From a virus, in the IMG/VR virus record IMGVR_UViG_3300025087_000178, positions 1 through 40,004 of that record: 40,004 bases of DNA; one strand, 5' to 3'. The stretch's first letter is position 1, and every line of letters begins with the position of its first letter. Below are positions 25,251-31,195 of the stretch, one piece after another. The notes beneath the pieces are model-generated. The model searched no databases. It had not been told where the DNA came from and worked only from the letters and a program-made list of their open reading frames with translations. The position numbers and the translations under genes are program-made.

Positions 25251-25376
25251 AATTTAACCGTCAATAATGGAAAATTTCAATTTAACCGCTAATAACCCCC
25301 CTCCCCCAGTTGCGTGTTTTGTGCGTGCGCTGGCTGTGGACATAGAAATGGACATCCTCCCTTGATGGGGGAGGGG
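25251..25376. repeat. Direct repeats and inverted repeat downstream of parR-like gene
   Basis: AATTTAACCGTCAATAA (25251-25267) and AATTTAACCGCTAATAA (25279-25295) are direct repeats 28 bp apart. CCCCTCCCCCA (25298-25308) pairs with TGGGGGAGGGG (25366-25376). The gap 25229-25392 holds no gene. The direct repeats could be part of a partition centromere (parC-like) or operator, though two copies are few. The C/G-rich hairpin resembles the one after the capsid gene. Confidence 0.5.
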
Positions 25377-25392
25377 AGAAGATCGAGGTGCA

Positions 25393-25848
25393 ATGAAAGA
25401 AGTTACTGTCAACGAACTGACACACAATGGAATGCGGCGAGTGAAAATCATTGGTGATGTGGTGATCGATGCGGCGCAATATCAGGATTTGATTCCATTG
25501 GTGGCGCGGGATCGAGTGGTGTGTATGCCTGGTTGCGATGATCTGCTTGGGATATTTTCGCTGGAGATAACTTGGCCTGTATATGGTCCGTGGGAGGTTG
25601 CTTATTTATCGCCCAAGAAGTTTCGCAGGTTTATGTTTGTCCATTTTGCTTATGCTGCGCGCGTGAGCAGTTGCATTGAATTAGCGCGGACTGAGTTTTT
25701 TGCACGAACCCGTTTTGCTCCGCGTGATGCGTATGTTCAGGTTGGTCCGCAGAATGCCGAGATCGGAATGGATGTGCATGGTTGTATCTTACAGGTAGCC
25801 GAATGGATGCCTGCCCAATGTGTTGCAGTTGGAGGTCGCGATGGATGA
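25393..25848 (+). CDS. Hypothetical protein (151 aa)
   Basis: Starts at an ATG after GAGGTGCA. The sequence is mixed alpha/beta with three Cys. Noticeable features: VIDAAQYQDLIPLVARDRVV near residues 24-43 and a basic PKKFRRFMF patch. It overlaps the next gene by 8 bases. No family recognised. Confidence 0.55.
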   Translation: MKEVTVNELTHNGMRRVKIIGDVVIDAAQYQDLIPLVARDRVVCMPGCDDLLGIFSLEITWPVYGPWEVAYLSPKKFRRFMFVHFAYAARVSSCIELARTEFFARTRFAPRDAYVQVGPQNAEIGMDVHGCILQVAEWMPAQCVAVGGRDG

Positions 25849-26167
25849 AAAGAAAATGAAACAATGGCGTTGTAGGAATAACCATATCCTCGGATTTATC
25901 CGCTGGAATGGGAATGGCTTGCCGCAGCTGATGGTACTGCGGGAGGCGTTGGATATGGATGTGGAGCATCCGCATGATGTGGATTCGTTGGGTCCGCTGG
26001 ATGGGCGGATGCCGATCAGGTGCTCAATTTGCGAAGACGTGCAGGTGTGGCAGATCAATGCGTTGAGTCTGGTTTCTCTGTTTATTCAGTTGGATGATGC
26101 AGAGATGTTCAAGTTTTCGCAGACGTTGTTAGAGTTGAATAGAAAGTCAGAGGCGAGTGATGGCTAA
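25841..26167 (+). CDS. Small zinc-finger-like protein
   Basis: A 108-aa protein starting at the ATG 6 bases after GGAGG. WRCRNNHILGFIRWNGNGLP near the start and RCSICEDVQVW near residue 65 form a C..H..CxxC set compatible with one zinc site. This layout (CRN.H.LG..RxNG followed by VRCxxC) is frequent in small phage proteins. Function unknown, probably nucleic acid binding. Confidence 0.6.
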   Translation: MDEKKMKQWRCRNNHILGFIRWNGNGLPQLMVLREALDMDVEHPHDVDSLGPLDGRMPIRCSICEDVQVWQINALSLVSLFIQLDDAEMFKFSQTLLELNRKSEASDG

Positions 26168-26918
26168 GAATTCTACAATCAATTGGACAGACCATACTGC
26201 GAATTTTTGGTGGGGTTGTCAAAAGGTAAGCGACGGATGCAAAAATTGTTATGCCGAAACATTTTCAAAGCGTTTTGGAAAACACATCTGGGGTCCCGTT
26301 GAGACGACGAGCCGCGAACGTAAGAAGGCGATTTGGAATGATATTTTGAGGTGGGATAGGGAAGCGAAGACTGACGGAATTCGGCGGCGCGTGTTTGTTT
26401 CGAGCATGAGTGATTTTCTTGAGGATCATCCGCAGGTTTTTGAGTGGCGTGAAGAGGCAATGAATATTATTGAGCGATTGGAGTATCTGGATGTATTGTT
26501 ATTGACAAAACGCCCAGAAAATGCTTATTTGTTGGGTGATTGGAATGAGTTTGGATTACCCGCGCATGTATGGTTTGGAACGACAATCGAAAACAACAAG
26601 CAAATGCAAAGAATGATTGATGCGTTGACTGTGCCAGCGAAGATCCATTTTTTTAGTGTGGAGCCGATGCTTGAATTTGTGAATATGAATTTTCCGTCCC
26701 AGCCAAACTCTAAACGCGATACATGGGTGATTTGCGGTGGTGAGAGCGGAGCGGGTTGCAGACCGTTTGATTATATGTGGGCGCGTGATCTGCGCGATCA
26801 ATGCAAGCTGGCGAATGTACCGTTTTGGATGAAGCAGGCGGGTGGGCATCCGTATGCGCGGCATCAGATGGAGGATTTTCCGAACGATCTAAAAATTAGG
26901 GAGTTGCCTAATGAGTAA
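26160..26918 (+). CDS. DUF5131 / phage Gp37-Gp68-like Cys-cluster protein
   Basis: This 252-aa protein starts at the ATG at 26160. It has INWTDHTANFWWGC, then SDGCKNCYAE (C-x6-C-x2-C), the hallmark of the DUF5131 phage Gp37/Gp68 family, followed by VFVSSMSDFLED, LLLTKRPEN, HVWFGTTIENN, and VICGGESGAGCRPF. The family has a radical-SAM-like barrel and Cys cluster; its substrate is not established to my knowledge. It lies directly upstream of the integron integrase, overlapping its start. Confidence 0.8.
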   Translation: MAKNSTINWTDHTANFWWGCQKVSDGCKNCYAETFSKRFGKHIWGPVETTSRERKKAIWNDILRWDREAKTDGIRRRVFVSSMSDFLEDHPQVFEWREEAMNIIERLEYLDVLLLTKRPENAYLLGDWNEFGLPAHVWFGTTIENNKQMQRMIDALTVPAKIHFFSVEPMLEFVNMNFPSQPNSKRDTWVICGGESGAGCRPFDYMWARDLRDQCKLANVPFWMKQAGGHPYARHQMEDFPNDLKIRELPNE

Positions 26919-27897
26919 GTTGATGGATGAAGTTGTGGATAAGATGCGGATGTTGCATTTGTCACGCAAAACTATAAAGGCATATTCTGCAAAGATCCAT
27001 GAATATGTTCTTTTCACTGGCGCAAAACAACGAAGCGATTTGAACGATACAAGCAAAATCGAGAAGTATTTGACTTATCTGGCGACTGCGAGACGTGTGA
27101 GCGCGTCATCACAAAATCAGGCATTTTATGCGGTGTTGTTTTTATATCGTGAGGTGTTGAAAATCGAGGTGGGGAATGTCCAATCATTGCGCGCTCAAGA
27201 AGGTAAAAGACTTCCAACAGTTTTGAGCAAAGCAGATACGATGCGCGTTTTGAACTGTGTACATGGCGATCCATATCATTTGATCTCACAATTATTGTAT
27301 GGTTCGGGAATGAGGTTGAGCGAAGTGCAACAATTGCGCATCAAGGATATTGGTTTTTCCGCTTATGTGATTATGGTCCGCGCTGGAAAGGGCGATAAAG
27401 ATCGGACGGTGCCACTTCCAAGAAGTTTGGAGAAACCTCTGCGAGATCAGATTGGGATTGCACGGAATTTACATAATATCGATGTCCAGCGTGGTATGCC
27501 TGGCGTTTATGTGCCGAATGCGTTAGATGTGAAGTACCCAAATGTTGGAACTGAATGGGGATGGTTTTAGGTTTTTCCTGCGGAGAATTATTCGACTGAT
27601 CCTGAGACGAAAATTTATCGCAGGCACCATATTTATGAAACTGGAATTCAGCGCGCGGTAAAGGCGGCACGGCTTGAGGCTGGTGTCGCAGGTCATGTGA
27701 CGCCGCACACATTTCGCCATTGTTTTGCCACCCATCTTTTACAGGATGGATACAACATTCGAGTTGTGCAGGAGTTGCTTGGACATAAAGACGTGAAAAC
27801 TACCATGATCTATACCCATATCATGATGCCTGGTGGTCAGGCTGGTGTTGTCAGCCCGCTGGATAAGATGCCAGTGGAGGACATTATCCGTTTGTAG
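26911..27897 (+). pseudogene. intI: IntI-family integron integrase with one in-frame TAG
   Basis: The frame would encode 328 aa but has a TAG at codon 220 (27568-27570). Upstream are R135 (GSGMRLSEVQQLRIKDI) and K160/K163 (GKGDKDR). Downstream, in the same frame, are [21 protein letters not shown]266 and R269 (PHTFRH), H292 (LLGHKDV) and Y301 (TTMIYTH), ending [10 protein letters not shown]. The stretch YPNVGTEWGWF-stop-VFPA aligns with WPWFWVF of IntI1, so the TAG replaces Trp, one G-to-A change. The IntI-specific insert (STDP..RRHH) sets it apart from ordinary XerC/D. Without suppression the product lacks the second half of the active site. It is followed by attI and cassettes. Annotated as a probable recent pseudogene. 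Confidence 0.88.
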
Positions 27898-27920
27898 ATG
27901 GATAATGATAGTTCGGCGGC
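27898..27920 (+). other. attI / first cassette junction
   Basis: GTTCGGCGGC at 27911-27920 directly follows the integrase gene. Its reverse complement is found exactly as the R'' side of the first attC (28333-28342), as expected when cassette 1 was inserted at G27911. The attI half left of the cut is short and follows the integrase stop directly. The matching right half of the original attI should now lie after attC3 (from 29802). Confidence 0.8.
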
Positions 27921-28458
27921 TTCGTGGCTGTCCGAAGTAAAGGAAAAACAAAATGGAACTTTGCGGAATATCTGGTCAGCCATACGATGAATGTGATGGC
28001 TTGCATGAAGATGAGTGCGTTTGGCAATGTGGTCAATGTGGCGGGAATGTTTATAACTGCATTTGTCCCGAAGAAACCGCGCCATTCATAGGCGTTGATG
28101 TTGCGTCTGGTAAAGATAAAACCGTAACAATGGTTATTGAGAAATGTTCGTTTGATGGCTGTGGCGAATTGGTCTGTGAAGCGGATAAAGAATCCCCCGA
28201 CCGTATGCACTTTTGCCAGAGTCATCACGACCAACTGGCGCAATATGTGAAAGATAATGCCATCCCTAAAATCATAGGTTTTTGGGTCAAGGCAAACGGT
28301 GGCGCAAAGAAACTTGCATCTACATTCTAAACGCCGCCGAACACAGCGTGCAGCCGACGTGTGGGATTCGGCGGCATTTACAGGGCTGATACTAGCCCCA
28401 GCAGTTTACTAATCTCAATCATTTGCCTAGCCCGCCCACACGCGGCTAACGCAAACCG
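27912..28458 (+). mobile_element. Integron gene cassette 1 (547 bp)
   Basis: Begins TTCGGCGGC and ends at G28458 of attC1. Contains one gene in the same direction. The start and the R'' box of its attC are reverse complements over 10 bp. A second copy of TTCGGCGGC lies inside the attC1 loop (28367-28375). Confidence 0.85.
27953..28330 (+). CDS. Cys-rich protein of cassette 1
   Basis: A 125-aa protein with an AAAGGA site upstream. It has many Cys, including CGQCGGNVYNCIC and CSFDGCGELVCE, then HFCQSHH, consistent with one or two zinc sites. Around residue 45 PFIGVDVASGKDKTVTMVIE resembles a beta-hairpin found in some phage RuvC-like starts, but the protein is too short for a nuclease. Ends 5 bases before the attC1 R'' box. 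Function unknown. Confidence 0.65.
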   Translation: MELCGISGQPYDECDGLHEDECVWQCGQCGGNVYNCICPEETAPFIGVDVASGKDKTVTMVIEKCSFDGCGELVCEADKESPDRMHFCQSHHDQLAQYVKDNAIPKIIGFWVKANGGAKKLASTF

Positions 28459-28464
28459 TTGGAA
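28336..28464 (+). other. attC1 recombination site
   Basis: R'' GCCGAAC (28336-28342), 9-nt spacer, L'' AGCCGAC (28352-28358), long central part, L' GCGGCTA (28442-28448), 9-nt spacer, R' GTTGGAA (28458-28464). GCCG-A-CGTGTGGG pairs with CCCACACGCGGC, leaving A28357 extrahelical, the attC polarity signal. The L boxes match the AGCCGAC/GCGGCT form of well-known attC sites such as aadA1. A small hairpin (28383-28398) lies in the central part. The 129-bp length is within the attC range. Confidence 0.9.
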
Positions 28465-28857
28465 GGCACTTGCAAAATGATTACTCTTAAACACAATGAA
28501 GTTCCCGATATTCCTGGTTGGATGTTTGAATGTCCGAAATGTGGCGATCTGCTCACTTGCGAAATTGACGAATGGGAGCAAATGGAAGATGGCTCTTGGC
28601 GCGTCAGCGAGTGCGGCTTGAAATTGTCGTGTGCATCCGAGCCAGAAATCGGAAGTAAAAATTGGCATGAATGGCACAATTGGCATTTTGATATGCCGTA
28701 TGTGTATTGGCTTCCACTGCAAATAAAGGTGTGGGCATGGTTCAATGAGTCTTTTCGCTTTGAGCCTTCCAACATTGCGTGCAGTGGACAAGAGACGGGC
28801 GCGGCAAAATCTGACGGTGAATCTACATCCGCCGTCTCTTGCCACTAACGCTCGCCG
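28459..28857 (+). mobile_element. Integron gene cassette 2 (399 bp)
   Basis: Begins TTGGAAGGC and ends at G28857. GTTGGAAGGC at its start is the exact reverse complement of GCCTTCCAAC (28764-28773) in its own attC. One gene fills almost the whole cassette. Confidence 0.9.
28477..28848 (+). CDS. Zinc-ribbon-like protein of cassette 2
   Basis: A 123-aa protein from the ATG at 28477; GGAAGG of the cassette end serves as ribosome site. An in-frame TTG at 28459 belongs to the R' box and is not used as start. Features: MFECPKCGDLLTCE (CxxC), then a Trp-rich middle (WHEWHNWHFDMPYVYWLP, WAWF). The last 25 codons and the stop are encoded by attC2 itself, so the C-terminus is shaped by the recombination site. 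Function unknown. Confidence 0.65.
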   Translation: MITLKHNEVPDIPGWMFECPKCGDLLTCEIDEWEQMEDGSWRVSECGLKLSCASEPEIGSKNWHEWHNWHFDMPYVYWLPLQIKVWAWFNESFRFEPSNIACSGQETGAAKSDGESTSAVSCH

Positions 28858-28863
28858 TTATGC
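28767..28863 (+). other. attC2 recombination site
   Basis: R'' TTCCAAC (28767-28773), 9-nt spacer, L'' AGTGGAC (28783-28789), L' GCCACTA (28841-28847), 9-nt spacer, R' GTTATGC (28857-28863). AGTGG-A-CAAGAGACGG pairs with CCGTCTCTTGCCACT over 15 bp, with A28788 extrahelical. Box spacing is identical to attC1 and attC3. The site overlaps the end of the cassette 2 gene. Confidence 0.92.
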
Positions 28864-28875
28864 CCCTTTTTCTAC

Positions 28876-28904
28876 TTGACATAGTACGCTGATTAGCGTA
28901 CACT
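28876..28904 (+). promoter_or_regulatory. Cassette 3 promoter with palindromic operator
   Basis: TTGACA (28876-28881), 17-nt spacer, TACACT (28899-28904). The spacer contains GTACGCTGATTAGCGTAC (28884-28901), a perfect 7-bp inverted repeat around GATT. The small HTH protein of the same cassette is the natural candidate to bind it (inference). An AAAGGAG site follows before the first gene. Confidence 0.8.
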
Positions 28905-28924
28905 TGAATAAAGGAGATTATAAA

Positions 28925-29536
28925 ATGCCAATCGAAATCAAAAAACACGTTCGTGAGTTTGTCCATAAGTACCTTGATGTCACCGCAGAGCAGGAACACG
29001 CCATCGTTGATTACGCTCTTGATACATGGCAAGCACTGCCACCGCAGGTAAAGTATTTGCATTTTGTCGGTGACTTTGCCACAGGCAAAACCCGTGCAGG
29101 GAAAATCATGGAGTACATTTGCCATAATCCCATTGTGGCGCGTGGCACTGCTTCCCCGTTTTCTGTGGCGATGATGATTGACCAGAGCCAGCCATGCACT
29201 TTGATTTTGGATGAAGCAGACATTTTGCCTGAGCAAGAGCCTGATGAAGATGGTTATGTCGCCCCAAATCTTTTTGAAACCATTTTGAATGTTGGGGCGA
29301 TGAAAGGCAACTTCATCACCAACAGCGCAGGAAATGCAATGAATGTTTTCGGCTATAAAGTCATTATGAGCCGTAAGCAATTTTCAGACCCTGCCAAAGC
29401 GTCAAAATGTATCGTTATTCGCTTGAAGGAAAAGAAGCGGCTTGAAATACCGCCTGTTTTGAATGGCGACTTCACCAGCGACGGCGAGAAAATCAGGTCA
29501 TTGCTTCAGCAGCATTCTGAATATGTCACCTGCTGA
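28925..29536 (+). CDS. P-loop ATPase of cassette 3
   Basis: A 203-aa protein starting 9 bases after AAAGGAG. Walker A is GDFATGKT at 49-56, Walker B CTLILDEAD at 91-99, followed by ILNVGAMKGNFITNSAG and a basic stretch with R at about 135-160. The order Walker A, Walker B, (N)xGAM+GN(Y/F)I is also seen in this phage's own primase-helicase, so it looks like a stripped helicase-type ATPase without a primase part. Paired with an HTH regulator under one operator, it could be a defence or interference unit. Function is not known. Confidence 0.75.
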   Translation: MPIEIKKHVREFVHKYLDVTAEQEHAIVDYALDTWQALPPQVKYLHFVGDFATGKTRAGKIMEYICHNPIVARGTASPFSVAMMIDQSQPCTLILDEADILPEQEPDEDGYVAPNLFETILNVGAMKGNFITNSAGNAMNVFGYKVIMSRKQFSDPAKASKCIVIRLKEKKRLEIPPVLNGDFTSDGEKIRSLLQQHSEYVTC

Positions 29537-29768
29537 GTTTCTCGAATACTTGTCCAAAGAAATGGCAGCGGCAGGCGGTCAAACGCTTTACGCCGTCCAC
29601 GTTGGTATCAGCAAGCAATATTTGAATGACATCTTGAAAGGCAGAAAAGAGCCAGGTATGAAACTTCTCAAAGCAATCGGCTTCAAAAAGATTGTCACTT
29701 ATGAACCCACACGGGGCATAACACTGCTTGCACCTGACGCCGCTAAGGCTGCGGCTGAATCATCGTAA
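29523..29768 (+). CDS. Small HTH regulator of cassette 3
   Basis: An 81-aa protein that overlaps the ATPase gene by 14 bases. The helix-turn-helix is GQTLYAVHVGISKQYLNDIL followed by KGRKEPGMKLLKAIG and KIVTYE, a common small XRE-like form. It probably binds the palindrome in the cassette promoter. Its last 15-20 codons (GITLLAPDAAKAAAESS) are encoded within attC3, ending in the loop of that site. Confidence 0.75.
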   Translation: MSPAEFLEYLSKEMAAAGGQTLYAVHVGISKQYLNDILKGRKEPGMKLLKAIGFKKIVTYEPTRGITLLAPDAAKAAAESS

Positions 29769-29807
29769 TTTTATAAATCGCGGCGCAGGTAAAGCGCGCC
29801 GTTCGGC
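29716..29807 (+). other. attC3 recombination site
   Basis: R'' GCATAAC (29716-29722), 9-nt spacer, L'' ACCTGAC (29732-29738), L' GCAGGTA (29785-29791), 9-nt spacer, R' GTTCGGC (29801-29807). ACCTG-A-CGCCGC pairs with GCGGCGCAGGT, with A29737 extrahelical. No further GCGCCGAAC was seen downstream, so the array appears to end here and bases from 29802 are the original attI flank. Confidence 0.9.
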
Positions 29808-29841
29808 GCATTTTGATTTATTAGAATCTGTGTTCTAACCC

Positions 29842-29870
29842 TTGTTAAATTTTTGAAATTGTTTTAAAAT
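29842..29870 (+). promoter_or_regulatory. Sigma70-like promoter for the late operon
   Basis: TTGTTA (29842-29847), 17-nt spacer, TAAAAT (29865-29870) in an AT-rich stretch just after the integron and before the structural operon. It is the best promoter candidate in the gap 29808-30021. Confidence 0.6.
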
Positions 29871-29896
29871 ACACTTACAAATAAATACTTTGCACA

Positions 29897-29966
29897 GCCC
29901 GCCTTTTATGGCAGGCATTCTCGGAGACAAGCGCCCGATGTTGACTTAGGTCAGCATCGGGCGCTT
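29897..29966 (+). terminator. Leader hairpins (possible attenuator) before the late operon
   Basis: Small hairpin 29897-29916 (GCCCGCC/GGCAGGC, one mismatch). A long one follows, 29929-29945 pairing with 29950-29966 over 17 bp with one G-T wobble and a TTAG loop, followed by TCGCG rather than a T-run. A third short stem CCCC/GGGG lies near 29973-29988. Stacked hairpins between promoter and first gene suggest attenuation, antitermination or a stable 5' leader. Confidence 0.5.
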
Positions 29967-30021
29967 TCGCGTTCCCCGTAAAGGGGACCTTGTAATCCAC
30001 TTAGTTCAAAAGGAGATTTGC

Positions 30022-30453
30022 ATGAAACGTTTTTTGAATATTCTGTTGGTTGGTGTGTTTATGGTAGTGATGCTTTCAGCTTGTGCGATTGCGCCTGCTG
30101 ATGGTGCTGCCGATCCCTCAAATGTGACGGAAGTGCAGATGTATGTGATCGGCGTCATTGCTTCCGCATTGCTGTATGGATTGAAATTGCTTGCGGCGCG
30201 TTTTCCGAAGATCGTCATCAAGCGCGAATGGCTGAGTGTCTTGCTGTATGGCGTGGCGTTGGGACTGTCTTTATTTTGGGGCGGCGCGGTTATTCCTGCC
30301 TTCGCTCAATTCAGTGACCCCGTGACATTTGTGGCTGCAGTTTTTGGCTGGATCACTGCGCTATTGATTGCCCTGGCGCCGTCCGTTTCGTTTGCGACGT
30401 TGATCTACAACACTTTGCTCAAGCGCGTTTTTGATAACTGGACTGGAAAATAA
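30022..30453 (+). CDS. Membrane protein, possible holin
   Basis: A 143-aa protein with an AAAGGAG site. The N-terminal signal-like helix ends in LSAC, a possible lipobox. Two or three more membrane helices lie at about 40-60, 70-95 and 105-125. Small multi-helix membrane proteins next to a one-helix coiled-coil protein are typical of holin pairs. It sits just before the packaging genes. Holin function is a guess from topology. Confidence 0.45.
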   Translation: MKRFLNILLVGVFMVVMLSACAIAPADGAADPSNVTEVQMYVIGVIASALLYGLKLLAARFPKIVIKREWLSVLLYGVALGLSLFWGGAVIPAFAQFSDPVTFVAAVFGWITALLIALAPSVSFATLIYNTLLKRVFDNWTGK

Positions 30454-30458
30454 TTTTT

Positions 30459-30827
30459 ATGGAAACGTTCCTCCAGCAAAACGGCTGGATCGGTTTTTTG
30501 ATCTATATCCTGTGGAAGGAGTTTTTCCCTTTTCTTCGGGACCGTGTATATCCCGAGAACTTGAGGCGGATCAATGCTGATCGAGAGCGGCTGAAAAAAC
30601 TGGAGGAACGGACCCTTGAGAATGATGAACGCCAGACGCGCGTGATTGAAAGCATGAATAACGCAGTGCATGAAATGACAGTTGCAATTTCAACCAATAA
30701 TGAGCGTCTTTCTGTATTGTCTATCAACCACAACGAACATGCGCGATTTGTGCAGGATAGCATCACGATCATGCGCGAGAGATCAGCAGAGCAAGCTGGC
30801 ATGAAGCGCCGCAAAGAAGATATGTAA
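30459..30827 (+). CDS. Membrane-anchored coiled-coil protein
   Basis: A 122-aa protein with one N-terminal membrane helix (WIGFLIYILWKEFFPFL), then a long heptad-rich coiled coil (ERLKKLEERTLENDERQTRV onward). Topology resembles spanin-like or haemolysin XhlA-like partners of holins. It lies 5 bases after the previous gene without a strong ribosome site. Role inferred only from context. Confidence 0.5.
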   Translation: METFLQQNGWIGFLIYILWKEFFPFLRDRVYPENLRRINADRERLKKLEERTLENDERQTRVIESMNNAVHEMTVAISTNNERLSVLSINHNEHARFVQDSITIMRERSAEQAGMKRRKEDM

Positions 30828-30838
30828 AAGGAAATAAT

Positions 30839-31195
30839 ATGCCTAATCTAACTGATGGAATGTACGAAGCTGTGAGTAATGTAAATATTCGCCGCGAGCC
30901 GAGGATTGTTGAATACAAGTTAGGGAAAAACTTTGTTACAAATCGCATTGGTGGTATTGGCGCTGGAACGCAACGCATGATCTATAGCCTGCTTACCAAT
31001 AAAGCTAACGAAACCTGGGGACGTATTTCTGAGGCGGATTCAACTGGCATTGCAGGATGGGTTTGCATTCAGAACATTAATCGCGTTTTCATGAAACCTG
31101 TGGATGAGCAGCCTCAAGTTGTAGTTTTACCGTCGGGGTTGGAGTCGCGCGTTACTTCGCTCGAAGCACGTGTTGCCACGCTCGAAGGAAAATAA
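30839..31195 (+). CDS. SH3b-like protein with C-terminal coiled coil
   Basis: A 118-aa protein. Residues 8-90 resemble a bacterial SH3 domain (VNIRREPRI, TWGRISEADSTGIAGWVCI), usually involved in cell-wall or glycan binding. Then a short coiled coil (LESRVTSLEARVATLEGK), which suggests oligomers. It could be part of the lysis or adhesion set. No hydrolase domain is fused to it. Its stop overlaps the next start. Confidence 0.55.
   Translation: MPNLTDGMYEAVSNVNIRREPRIVEYKLGKNFVTNRIGGIGAGTQRMIYSLLTNKANETWGRISEADSTGIAGWVCIQNINRVFMKPVDEQPQVVVLPSGLESRVTSLEARVATLEGK

Larger units (their letters stand above)
28858..29801 (+). mobile_element. Integron gene cassette 3 (944 bp, two genes)
   Basis: Begins TTATGCCCC and ends at G29801. 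GTTATGCCCC at its start is the exact reverse complement of GGGGCATAAC (29713-29722) in its own attC. It carries its own promoter, an ATPase gene and an overlapping HTH gene, so it is a self-contained regulated unit. Two-gene cassettes with a promoter are less common than promoterless single-gene ones. Confidence 0.9.

Noticed and set aside
27568-27570. Recoding of TAG as an amino acid throughout the phage
   Set aside because: TAG ends other genes cleanly (9862, 22161, 27897), and reading through would add unrelated tails. The TAG in intI is better seen as a local mutation.
26911-27570. Treating the first half of intI as an ordinary short XerC-like gene
   Set aside because: The frame continues after the TAG with all remaining catalytic residues and IntI-specific motifs, and attC sites follow.
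28459-28476. TTG start for the cassette 2 gene
   Set aside because: The TTG is the R' box of the recombination site; the ATG at 28477 has a proper GGAAGG site.
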